A stretch of 31,747 nt of DNA, taken from positions 1-31,747 of the forward strand of contig JAYRNN010000181.1 in the NCBI GenBank assembly GCA_041912175.1, written 5' to 3'. Below the pieces are notes generated by a model. It had not been told where the DNA came from. It saw only the letters and a program-made list of their open reading frames with translations, and did not search any database. Shown here in pieces: positions 1 through 7,805 of this stretch; positions within the stretch are counted from its first letter, which is position 1; the number at the start of each line of letters is the position of its first letter. The translations under genes and the position numbers were made by a program. The stretch comes from CAZAGA01 sp041912175. GTDB taxonomy: Bacteria > Chloroflexota > Anaerolineae > Anaerolineales > UBA4823.

Positions 1-3000
1 CAGCGTGGCCCAGGCGGCGTCGTCATCGTTGGATGCGCCCAGCTCCTGAAGCATGGTGGCGGTGGTCGCGCCGACGACTTTGATGCGCAGGTAGTCGGCG
101 GTCGACGAGTTGCTGCCGTGCGCCAGGTAATATTTGAGGGTCAGGGTGAGGGTCTTGCCGGCCGGCAGGACGATGTTGGGCGAGCGGATGGTGGTTGTCC
201 CGCCGTCGATGTCGTAAGCGCCGGCGCTGCTGCCCGCCAAGGGCCCGGTGACCAGGTCATAGGAGGCGCTGTAGGGGACGAGCTGCTTGGCGCCGCTGCT
301 GTTGGTAGCCTGGGCTGCGCCGCGCTCCCACAAGCCGAGCGTGGCGGTGTCTGTCCCGGAGGGGTTGCGCGTCCAGCCCAGGGCGGAGGTAAAGTTGTCC
401 GAGAAGACGGTCACCGGCCCGGAGGGGTTGACGGTGATCGAGACCGTCGCCGGGGCCGAAGCCAGTTGCCCATCCGAAACGGTAAAGGTGAAGCTGTCGC
501 CCCCCGAGTAGCCGGAGGCCGGGGTGTAGGTCAGGTCAGGCGCCGTCCCGCTCAAGGACCCATTGGCGGGGCTGCTGGCCACGGCGTAGCTCAAGGGGTC
601 GCCGTCCACATCCGAGCCGCTCAGGGTGATCGCCAGGGCGGTATCCTGCTGGACGACGAGCGACTGGGCGTTGGCGAGCGGCGCGTCGTTGACCGGGCTG
701 ATGCTGATCGAGACCAGCGCGGGGGCCGAGTCGGCCGCGCCGTCGTTGACCTTGAAGGTGAAACTGTCGGGGCCGTTGTAGTTGGCGGCCGGGGTGTAGG
801 TCAGGTTGGGGGTCGCGCCGCTGAGCGCGCCGTGCGCCGGGCCGGCGACGATGCTGTAAGTCAGCGCCCCGCCTTCGATGTCAGAGCCGCTCAGCACAAC
901 GGCCTGCGGGATATCCTCCAGCGCGACCACGGACTGCGGGTCGGCGAGCGGCGCGTCGTTGACCGGGGTGACGCTGATCAAGACGCTCGCCAGGGCCGAG
1001 TCGAGCGCGCCATCGTTGACCTTGAAGGTGAAGCTATCCGGGCCGTTGTAGTCCGCCGCGGGGGTGTAGGTCAGGCTGGGGGCGACGCCGCTGAGCAGGC
1101 CGTGCAGTGGGGCGTCGACCAGGCTGAAGGTCAGCGCGTCGCCGTCCACGTCGGAGCCGGTCAGGACGATCGCCGCCGAGGCGTCCTCGGCCAGGGAGAC
1201 CGCCTGGGCGTTGGCGACGGGGGCGTCGTTGGCGGCGGTCACGCTGATGGCCACGGTGGCGGCGGCCGAATCGACCAGGCCGTCATTGGCGACGAAGGTG
1301 AAGGAGTCAGCGCCGTTGAAATTGGCCGCCGGGGTGTAGGTCAGGTTCGGGGCCGTCCCGCTGAGTGCGCCGTGCGCCGGTGGGACGAGCACCGCAAAGG
1401 TCAGCGGGTCGCCGTCCGGGTCGGAGCCGCTCAGGACGACGCCTAACGCGGTATCTTCCGCGGTGACGACTGACTGGTCGTCCGCCGTGGGTTGGTGGTT
1501 GGCGCGCATGACGGTGATCGAGACGGTCGCCGGGGCTGAGGCCAGCACGCCGTCATTGGTTTGGAAGGTGAAGCTGTCCGCGCCGGTGTAGCCCGCCTCG
1601 GGAGTGTAGGTCAGGTCGGGGGCGACCCCAGACAGGGCGCCGTGGGCCGGGGCGGCCAGCACGGCAAAGCTCAGCGCATCGCCGTCCACGTCCGAGCCGC
1701 TCAGTGTGACGGCGACCGGGGTATCCTGTTGCGTAGCAACGGATTGGGCGTCGGCGAGCGGCGCGTCGTTGACCGCCGTCACGGCCAGGCTGATCGTGGC
1801 CGGGGCGGAGCTGAGCGCGCCGTCGTTGGCCACGAACTGGAAGCTATCGGCGCCGTTATAGTTCGCTGCCGGGGTGTAGGTCAGGTTGGGGGCTGCGCCG
1901 CTCAGCGCGCCGTGCGCCGGCTGGGCGGTGACGCTGAAGGTCAGCGCGCTGCCTTCGATGTCAGAGCCGCTCAGCGTGATGGGCAGGGCGACGTCCTCCG
2001 CCGTGCTCAGGCTTTGCGCATTGGCCAGCGGGGCGTCGTTGACCGGGTTGATGGTCAGGCTGATCGTCGCAGGGGCCGAGTCGAGGGCGCCATCGTTGAC
2101 CTTGAAAGTGAAGTTATCCGGGCCGTTGTAGTTGGCAGCCGGGGTGTAGGTCAGGGCGGGGGCCGTACCGCTCAAGACGCCATGCGCCGGCTGGGCGACG
2201 ACGGTGTAGGTGAGCGGGTTGCCGTCCACGTCCGAGCCGCTCAGGGTGATCGCCTTGGCGGTATCTTCGTTGGCGGCCAGCGACTGGGCGTTGGCGACGG
2301 GCGCGTCGTTGACGGCGTTGACCGTCAGGCTGACCGTGGCGGCGGAGGAATTGACCTTGCCGTCATTGGCGACGAACTGGAAGCTATCGGCGCCGTTGTA
2401 GTCCGCGGCCGGGGTGTAGGTCAGGTTGGGGGCGCTCCCGGAGAGCGCGCCGTGGCCGGGTTGGACGGTCACACTGTAGGTCAGCGGGTCGCCGTCAGAA
2501 TCAGAGCCGCTCAGGATGACTGCGACGGCGGTATCTTCATTGGTCGTGACGGACTGCGGGTTGGCGACCGGGGTGTGGTTGGTGTTGGCGGTCCCGGCCA
2601 GGTCGAGCTTAACGCGGTTGACCGTGCCGGTAGTACCGCTGGTACCGTCGCAGACGAACAGCGTCCAGGTTCCCAGGGAGCCTTTGCCGTTGAAGGCGTC
2701 CAGGCTGGCGTTCGTGCTGGGGCCGGCAGTGCGGTCGCTTTCATAGTAGGGCGAGGCGACCGTATCGTTCCCGCCGTCGTTGATGGCGTTGGTAGAGGCG
2801 TCGTCGACCAGCACGTCGTAGTTATCGTAACTGTCGGAGCTGGTGTTGACGATCGTCGTGGCGCTCGTATCGCCCGGGGCTTTGAGGGTCACCTTGAGCT
2901 GGCCGCGCGTGGCATGCGTGAGGTTCAGGCCCAGGTTGACGTCGCTGACGACGAAGTCATCGGTGACGTTAAAGGTCTTGGTCACGCCCGTCCCGGCGGT

Positions 3001-4221
3001 GCAGCCGTTGTCGGTGATGCTGGCCGAAGTGGTGTTCTCGTAGGATTTATAGTAGGTGTAGGTGAAGGAGCTGGCGGCCGAGAGGCCCTTGTAATCCGAG
3101 ACGCGCACCTGGATGGTATGTTCGCCAGGGGTGGTAGGGAAAGCGCGCTGCCCGGAGGTGGTGTAGCCCAGGTCGTCGTAGAAGTCGCGGGATGAGTAGT
3201 TGCCGCAGGTGGGCGGGTAAACGTAGAAATCGTTGACAAAGGTGTAATCATTGGCGCCGCCCGGGAAGGTATGGAACTCCCAAACGGTCGTCCACGGCCC
3301 GCCATCCATGGAGAATTCATACTTGTACCCCGGCAGGTAGTACACCGAGCTGAGATACAGGTCGCGCGCCCGCACGTACAGGCCGTAATCCCCAGAGACC
3401 TTGGTCCCGGCAGTGACGGTGTTGCTCTTCAGCAAGCCGATGGCCTGGATTTCGGGCGCCTGGGTGTCGTAACTGGGGGTGAAGAACTCCAACGGGTTGA
3501 TGTAGACGTCGCCGGCGGCCAGGATGTTGAGGTGGATGTGATGGAAGTAATATCCAAAGCTGCTGACCGTCCACTGCACATTCTTGCCGATCAAGGTCCC
3601 GGCTGAGATGAAGCCGCCGGTGGCGTGGTTGGCCTGCCAGGCGCTGTAAGCATCCTTGATCGCCTGGGGAATGGTGTTGTAGTCGATGTGGTGGAACTGC
3701 CAGACGTAGCCCTGGGCGTCCAGGATCGCCACTTCCCAGTACATGCTGCCGGAGTTGTAGTTTTGAATATTAACCACCTGCCCGCCGGATACAGCGTAGA
3801 CATTCACGCCGTAGTTGTTGGTGATCACGTCGATGCCATGGTGGAAGTAGGCGCCCGTAGCGTCGGAACCATAGTTCTGGTAGGATTCCATCAGATGGCC
3901 CATCTGATTAAAGACCATCGGCCAGGCGTAGACGGCGTGGGCGCCGTTAGGATTGGCTGTGGCGATGCCGGCGGAATTGGTCGGCGTCGTGGCGGACAGG
4001 ATGCCAACGTTGCCCTCGGTTTGAATGTCCGCGCCCTGCGTTTGCACGCTGGCGCGCGGCTCTTCCGGCGGGACCTGAAGCTGGCCCTGCGCCGCCGGCG
4101 CCTGGGCCAGGGCGCTGGGAACGGCGGCGCCGATCAGGACGGAGAAAACGACCAAAAATGTCAGGATTTTATGGATTTGGTAATGATCGAACGGATTGTG
4201 GGACTTGCGAGCGCTTAACAT
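1..4221 (-). CDS. Secreted M23-type peptidase with P-domain and tandem Ig-like repeats (C-terminus outside window)
   Basis: 1407 codons are open from the ATG at 4221 to the window edge without a stop, so the gene continues beyond position 1. GGAGG lies 5-9 bases upstream of the ATG. Residues 1-39 form a signal peptide with a likely cut after ALA (39). Residues about 100-240 look like an M23 (LytM-type) zinc peptidase: H127xGxD131, a central HH at 177-178 and HxH at 228-230, so all expected ligands are present. Residues about 398-541 match a proprotein-convertase P-domain. Eight 90-residue Ig/cadherin-like repeats follow (about 548-1267), then a jelly-roll-like domain typical of cell-surface or secreted proteins. 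M23 enzymes cut peptidoglycan cross-bridges or glycine-rich peptides; here the target is unknown. The domain calls are by motif and pattern only. An extracellular adhesive hydrolase is the likely role. Confidence 0.85.
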   Translation of the reverse strand, partial: MLSARKSHNPFDHYQIHKILTFLVVFSVLIGAAVPSALAQAPAAQGQLQVPPEEPRASVQTQGADIQTEGNVGILSATTPTNSAGIATANPNGAHAVYAWPMVFNQMGHLMESYQNYGSDATGAYFHHGIDVITNNYGVNVYAVSGGQVVNIQNYNSGSMYWEVAILDAQGYVWQFHHIDYNTIPQAIKDAYSAWQANHATGGFISAGTLIGKNVQWTVSSFGYYFHHIHLNILAAGDVYINPLEFFTPSYDTQAPEIQAIGLLKSNTVTAGTKVSGDYGLYVRARDLYLSSVYYLPGYKYEFSMDGGPWTTVWEFHTFPGGANDYTFVNDFYVYPPTCGNYSSRDFYDDLGYTTSGQRAFPTTPGEHTIQVRVSDYKGLSAASSFTYTYYKSYENTTSASITDNGCTAGTGVTKTFNVTDDFVVSDVNLGLNLTHATRGQLKVTLKAPGDTSATTIVNTSSDSYDNYDVLVDDASTNAINDGGNDTVASPYYESDRTAGPSTNASLDAFNGKGSLGTWTLFVCDGTSGTTGTVNRVKLDLAGTANTNHTPVANPQSVTTNEDTAVAVILSGSDSDGDPLTYSVTVQPGHGALSGSAPNLTYTPAADYNGADSFQFVANDGKVNSSAATVSLTVNAVNDAPVANAQSLAANEDTAKAITLSGSDVDGNPLTYTVVAQPAHGVLSGTAPALTYTPAANYNGPDNFTFKVNDGALDSAPATISLTINPVNDAPLANAQSLSTAEDVALPITLSGSDIEGSALTFSVTAQPAHGALSGAAPNLTYTPAANYNGADSFQFVANDGALSSAPATISLAVTAVNDAPLADAQSVATQQDTPVAVTLSGSDVDGDALSFAVLAAPAHGALSGVAPDLTYTPEAGYTGADSFTFQTNDGVLASAPATVSITVMRANHQPTADDQSVVTAEDTALGVVLSGSDPDGDPLTFAVLVPPAHGALSGTAPNLTYTPAANFNGADSFTFVANDGLVDSAAATVAISVTAANDAPVANAQAVSLAEDASAAIVLTGSDVDGDALTFSLVDAPLHGLLSGVAPSLTYTPAADYNGPDSFTFKVNDGALDSALASVLISVTPVNDAPLADPQSVVALEDIPQAVVLSGSDIEGGALTYSIVAGPAHGALSGATPNLTYTPAANYNGPDSFTFKVNDGAADSAPALVSISISPVNDAPLANAQSLVVQQDTALAITLSGSDVDGDPLSYAVASSPANGSLSGTAPDLTYTPASGYSGGDSFTFTVSDGQLASAPATVSITVNPSGPVTVFSDNFTSALGWTRNPSGTDTATLGLWERGAAQATNSSGAKQLVPYSASYDLVTGPLAGSSAGAYDIDGGTTTIRSPNIVLPAGKTLTLTLKYYLAHGSNSSTADYLRIKVVGATTATMLQELGASNDDDAAWATL
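421..2580 (-). repeat. Eight in-frame 270-bp repeats encoding Ig/cadherin-like domains
   Basis: The junction motif encoding VNDAPVAN-like residues recurs at 2580, 2310, 2040, 1770, 1500, 1230, 960 and 690, and the matching position at 420-430 opens the final domain. The spacing is exactly 270 bp each time, which gives eight units of 90 residues without any indel. Each unit contains a conserved DSDGDPLTY-like turn, a GxLSG segment and a LTYTPxxxYNGxDSF segment, as in bacterial Ig/cadherin-like tandem domains. The units are clearly diverged in sequence, so this is an old array, but length has been held strictly. Confidence 0.9.
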
Positions 4222-4319
4222 TTTTATCCTCCGAAAACCATCTACACAGTGTATTGAGGGAGCGGATCGATATTACATTAAATTATGTTGTAAATATTTT
4301 TGATGGAATGATTGTTGCA

Positions 4320-4358
4320 ATTATATAAATATTCACAAGCCGGTCAAGCGCTTGTGAA
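4320..4358 (-). promoter_or_regulatory. Sigma70-type promoter with inverted repeat around the -35 box
   Basis: On the minus strand, TTGACC (4342-4347) and a perfect TATAAT (4320-4325) are separated by 16 bp, about 100 bp before the ATG at 4221. A perfect 9-bp inverted repeat, TTCACAAGC / GCTTGTGAA, occupies 4332-4340 and 4350-4358 and brackets the -35 hexamer, with one arm inside the spacer. This layout fits a repressor operator. The surrounding 4222-4436 gap is AT-rich and holds no gene. A hairpin ending the upstream transporter transcript is possible, but no clean T-run follows it. Confidence 0.6.
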
Positions 4359-4436
4359 CGATTTTATAAATTATTAACAACTTTTGCACGTCCCCCTGGC
4401 AATGAAAAAGACGTTGAATATTTAATCAGATGAGCA

Positions 4437-6140
4437 TCACGAGGTCTCTGTTTCGGGCGGGTCGAGCGTCTCCAGCCAGGTCTCGGCGGTCTTAAAGGCC
4501 TCGTTGGCGGAGACGCCCCATTGGTCGTGGGCCAAGAAAACGTTCTCCCGGCCGATGATTTCCAGCAAGCCGGTGCGCTCGAGCTGGGTGAAGACGCCCT
4601 GGCTGACCCCGGCTAACATCACCCTGCCGCCGTTGGCTTGCACCTTCTGGGCATAGCGGTACAGTACATAGATCATGGTGCTGCCGAATTCGTCGTAGCC
4701 GCGCAGCAGGAAGATCACCACAGCCTGCCTGGCGTCTTCCGCGGCCGGTAAATTTTCTTCTAAAGTCTTGGCGGCGGCATAGAACAGGCTGCCATACGGG
4801 AAAAGGGCGGTGATTTTGCGGCTGACCAGGCGCTTAGGCGCCGGCGCTTCAAGCGGTAAGCCGCCTTCCGTCGGGACCAGCTCGACCAGGGTGATGCGGT
4901 TGGCCTGCTGGGCGACATACAGCAGGACGGAGATGCCCACGCCCATCAGCACGGCGAATTGCAGCGGCATGACCAGCGTGCCGGCGAAGGTAATCACCAT
5001 CACCGCCCGCGGCATCGGGCCGGTTTGCCAGACAGTCTGGATGTCGACGGGCTTGATGGTTTTGAACCCGACCACAATCAACAGCCCGGCCAGGGCCGGC
5101 ATGGCGAGCAGCTTGACCCAATCGGCGAACAGCAGGATGATGACGGCGATCATCACCCCGACGAAGAAGTTGGCCCAGCGCGACCTGGCCCGCGAGCTGA
5201 CCATCAGGGCGGTGCCGGAGAGCGAGCCGCCGGCAGGCATGCCCTGGAAAAAGCTGGTCGCCAGGTTGGCCATCCCCTGGCCGAAGAAATCGCCGGATGG
5301 ATCGGGGAATTTTCCATCCGGGTTCGGGTATCCCTGGCTGATGCCCGCACCTTGAACCAGTCCGATGACGCTGAGGGCGATGGCGGGCACGATTAACTTT
5401 ACCAACAATGAAAAGTCGGGCAGCACGAAACTGGGCAAGGCGTTGGGCACCTCCGTGACGTCGCCGACCAACGGCACCACGCCAAAGGCAGGCAGGGCGG
5501 CCAGGGCCGAAGCAAAGATCATCGCCAGAATCAGTGAAAAGCGATCGACGTACTTTATCTTTCCCAGCAGGATGATCAATAATATGGTGGTCACACCGAC
5601 GATCAGGATTGGGAGGATAAACTCACTCGGGTTCAAGGCCGTATCCAGGGCCTGGGCGACCCGGTTTTTATAGTAGCTTTGGTAGCCGGTAAAATCCCGC
5701 AGTTGGCTGAGGATGATCAAAACAGCCACCCCATTTAAAAAACCGGTCATCACCGAATTGGGCACAAAACGCACCAGGAAACCCATCTTGAGCAGGCCCA
5801 GGCTGATCTGGATCACGCCCACCATCAGCGCCAGCAGGAAGACCGCCTGCAGCCGGGAGGCGGCGGGGATGTCGGTTAATGAGCTGGCCACCGCCAACGA
5901 TAAGGCGCTGGTGGTGGAAATATGCATCATCTCCGAACTGGTGAAGAGCGCCCCAATGGGAGTGGCGACGATCATCGTGTACAAGCCGGTCAGGGGGTTG
6001 ATCCCGGCCAGCAGGGCCGAGGCCATGCTATCCGGGATGCTGGCCATACCTACGGTCAGGCCGGCGATCAAATCCGAGGCCAGGTTTTTGCGGTCAATGC
6101 CCCAGCGTTTCTTGATGGAAGTGGTGATGTTTCCTGGCAT
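4437..6140 (-). CDS. SulP family anion (sulfate) transporter with C-terminal STAS-like domain
   Basis: 567 residues. The N-terminal part carries the SulP signature (AGLTVGMASIPDSMA, about residues 26-40), followed by about ten to twelve hydrophobic membrane segments up to about residue 410. A hydrophilic C-terminal region (about 440-555) ends as a STAS-like domain, the usual SulP architecture and length. SulP proteins move sulfate or other inorganic anions, or bicarbonate, across the cytoplasmic membrane; substrate cannot be read from sequence. The ATG at 6140 is preceded by AAAGGA inside the end of the DUF1622 gene, whose stop is only 2 bp away, so the two genes are translationally linked. 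As the last gene of the sulfatase operon, sulfate is the most natural substrate, by inference. Confidence 0.9.
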   Translation of the reverse strand: MPGNITTSIKKRWGIDRKNLASDLIAGLTVGMASIPDSMASALLAGINPLTGLYTMIVATPIGALFTSSEMMHISTTSALSLAVASSLTDIPAASRLQAVFLLALMVGVIQISLGLLKMGFLVRFVPNSVMTGFLNGVAVLIILSQLRDFTGYQSYYKNRVAQALDTALNPSEFILPILIVGVTTILLIILLGKIKYVDRFSLILAMIFASALAALPAFGVVPLVGDVTEVPNALPSFVLPDFSLLVKLIVPAIALSVIGLVQGAGISQGYPNPDGKFPDPSGDFFGQGMANLATSFFQGMPAGGSLSGTALMVSSRARSRWANFFVGVMIAVIILLFADWVKLLAMPALAGLLIVVGFKTIKPVDIQTVWQTGPMPRAVMVITFAGTLVMPLQFAVLMGVGISVLLYVAQQANRITLVELVPTEGGLPLEAPAPKRLVSRKITALFPYGSLFYAAAKTLEENLPAAEDARQAVVIFLLRGYDEFGSTMIYVLYRYAQKVQANGGRVMLAGVSQGVFTQLERTGLLEIIGRENVFLAHDQWGVSANEAFKTAETWLETLDPPETETS

Positions 6141-6142
6141 GT

Positions 6143-6490
6143 TTATCCTTTCACCTGCTTGGGCTGCCAGGGCCAGCGGCCCTCGATTTCAACCACCAGC
6201 GACCAGCTTAAGAAGGTCCGCACCACCACAAGCAGGCCGAGCGAGGCGATATTTTCAAGAGTAGGTTCCAGCGCGACGGTGCGGATCACGTCTGCGGCGA
6301 CCAATATCTCCAAACCCAGCAGCAATCCCGCACCCAGGGTGCGCCTGTATTCACGAAAGTTCGCATCCGGCGTGTTTTTCTTTATGATTAGAAAGGCGAA
6401 GTAGCGGATCGTGCTGAAAGCGGCCATCCCAGCGATAATTGCGACTGCCAGGTATTCGATAACCAGGTAAGAGACTTTAATCCATTCCAT
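6143..6490 (-). CDS. DUF1622 family membrane protein
   Basis: 115 residues starting MEWIKVSYLV. I chose the ATG at 6490 because GGAGGG lies 4 bases upstream; a longer open frame to 6637 would overlap the methyltransferase gene and has no such site. Three hydrophobic segments (about 5-32, 50-70 and 82-100) and the overall layout match DUF1622, a family of small inner-membrane proteins of unknown function. It ends 2 bp before the SulP start, with 31 bp to the preceding methyltransferase stop, so it is part of the same operon. A role as an accessory subunit of the transporter is a guess from position alone. Confidence 0.8.
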   Translation of the reverse strand: MEWIKVSYLVIEYLAVAIIAGMAAFSTIRYFAFLIIKKNTPDANFREYRRTLGAGLLLGLEILVAADVIRTVALEPTLENIASLGLLVVVRTFLSWSLVVEIEGRWPWQPKQVKG

Positions 6491-6521
6491 CAGCCCTCCG
6501 CTGGATATATTATAGTTGAAC

Positions 6522-7805
6522 TTATTCGGCAAGGGGCGCGATATCGAACACGACCTGGTCGTACCGCCACAACCGTTGAAATAGATTGAGTGCTTGCCCC
6601 TGCGTTGGATGGACGGCCGGTTTAGACTTCGCAACATGCTCGATGATACCGGCGACAGTACGCTGGCCGTCGATCGCTTCTACCAGGCGTAATTCGGTAG
6701 GGTCGACAAACAGAACCAGGTCCGGGTCGCTATGGCTGCGGTTGAGGAGCGCTGCGGATGCGCCGGCGGGCAAGCGTTGGCGCACGCTTGAGGTTTCGGG
6801 CAGGCGCAGCGGCGTATAACCCAGCCATTCGTCCCGGTCGAAACGCGGCAGGCGGGTGGGGCGGTCATCCCGGTAGAGGATCATATTATGGCGTAGCATG
6901 CCGCCTCGAAATAGCTCCAGGGCGGCGTATTGCTCGCGTGGCGGCAGCTTTGCCAACCGGGCGGCATGCGGCGTCCTGGCCGGGTCGCCGCATTGCGCCA
7001 GGTAAGGCGCCTGGCGCACCCAGCGGCCGAACGCCAGCTTGCAGCGATCGATAAGATCGAAGAGCTGTGGTACGCTATAGGCGCGATCCTGGGGGTTAAG
7101 CAGCGCGTCGGCCAGGGCATCCGGATGCTGGAAATCGGGCGACTCGGCCAACAGGCGCGCCAGGGGATGGTTGGCGGGCAAAGCGGTCAGGGTGTGGGCC
7201 AGCTCCTGGATGTCTTTGTCCGTCTGGCCAATCCCCAGCCGGCGGCAATATTCCTGCAGCATATACACGCCGGCGCGGCCATAGGCGGCGTAGACTAACA
7301 GGTCCATGGCGCCGTCAGGTTCTAACACCGCCTGCAGGGCGCGCAAACCTGCCTGCGGGTCTGGCAGGTGATGCAGCACGCCGGTGCAGACGATTTTGTC
7401 AAAGCCACGACCTAGCTCTCCAACGCGTTCGATGGGTAGTTGGTAGACCTCGAGATTGGCCAGATCATATTTGCGTTTTAGCGCTTCGGTATGGCGGACG
7501 CTCGTCCCGCTGATGTCGATGCCGACAACCAGGGAATCCGGCAGGCGTAAGGCATGCCGGGCCGCCTGGACGGTGCCGCAGCCGGCCACCAGCACTGTCA
7601 GATCGGCGCGATAAGGCCGATCCGGCCAATGCAGGTGGAAGTCCGCCCGGTGTTTGCCCTCGTCTTGCCATCTTTGGCGATACCCATCCAGATCGTCAAC
7701 CGGCGGAGGGTAAGGGCGCTGATCGTAAAAGCGCTGCACGGCTTCGGTTTTACACACCTCGGCGGTGTGTAAAAACGAGCCGTCATCCGTACTACTAATA
7801 GTCAA
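6522..7805 (-). CDS. Class I SAM-dependent methyltransferase
   Basis: 427 residues in the longest form. Residues 26-41 carry the FYDQRPYPPPVDDLDG-type stretch seen at the N-terminus of a methyltransferase family. SAM-binding motif I (VLVAGCGT) lies at 71-78, the acidic end of strand 2 at D97 (VVGIDIS), and a motif IV/post region (FDKIVCTGVLHHLPDP) at 135-150. The last about 90 residues look like a small winged-helix-like domain. The substrate is not known. The first codon used here is TTG at 7805, overlapping the 3' end of the sulfatase gene by 11 bp. No in-frame ATG is nearby, and a GTG lies within the hairpin at 7748-7774, so the true start is uncertain by about 20 codons. Same strand and spacing place it in the sulfatase operon. 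Confidence 0.82.
   Translation of the reverse strand: MTISSTDDGSFLHTAEVCKTEAVQRFYDQRPYPPPVDDLDGYRQRWQDEGKHRADFHLHWPDRPYRADLTVLVAGCGTVQAARHALRLPDSLVVGIDISGTSVRHTEALKRKYDLANLEVYQLPIERVGELGRGFDKIVCTGVLHHLPDPQAGLRALQAVLEPDGAMDLLVYAAYGRAGVYMLQEYCRRLGIGQTDKDIQELAHTLTALPANHPLARLLAESPDFQHPDALADALLNPQDRAYSVPQLFDLIDRCKLAFGRWVRQAPYLAQCGDPARTPHAARLAKLPPREQYAALELFRGGMLRHNMILYRDDRPTRLPRFDRDEWLGYTPLRLPETSSVRQRLPAGASAALLNRSHSDPDLVLFVDPTELRLVEAIDGQRTVAGIIEHVAKSKPAVHPTQGQALNLFQRLWRYDQVVFDIAPLAE
7748..7774. other. Perfect 11-bp hairpin at the 5' end of the methyltransferase gene
   Basis: TTTTACACACC and GGTGTGTAAAA are perfect inverted copies around a 5-base loop (TCGGC on the plus strand). The hairpin lies about 30 bases inside the longest methyltransferase frame and just after the sulfatase stop. 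On the transcribed strand it is followed by CCGAAG and not by a T-run, so it is not a standard terminator. It may set the ratio of sulfatase to downstream products by mRNA processing or by masking the translation start. This is inference. Confidence 0.6.

Noticed and set aside
421..2580. CRISPR-like periodic array
   Set aside because: The period is 270 bp, the units are coding and diverged, and there are no short identical repeats with unique spacers.
118..3195. Long plus-strand open frames of 442 and 544 codons
   Set aside because: They are antisense to the repeat-encoding gene. Their Gly/Val/Arg-rich periodic sequence mirrors the 270-bp repeats, and the minus frame has a signal peptide and recognisable domains.
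6491..6637. N-terminal extension of the DUF1622 gene to 6637
   Set aside because: It would overlap the methyltransferase gene by over 100 bp and lacks the GGAGGG site present before the ATG at 6490.
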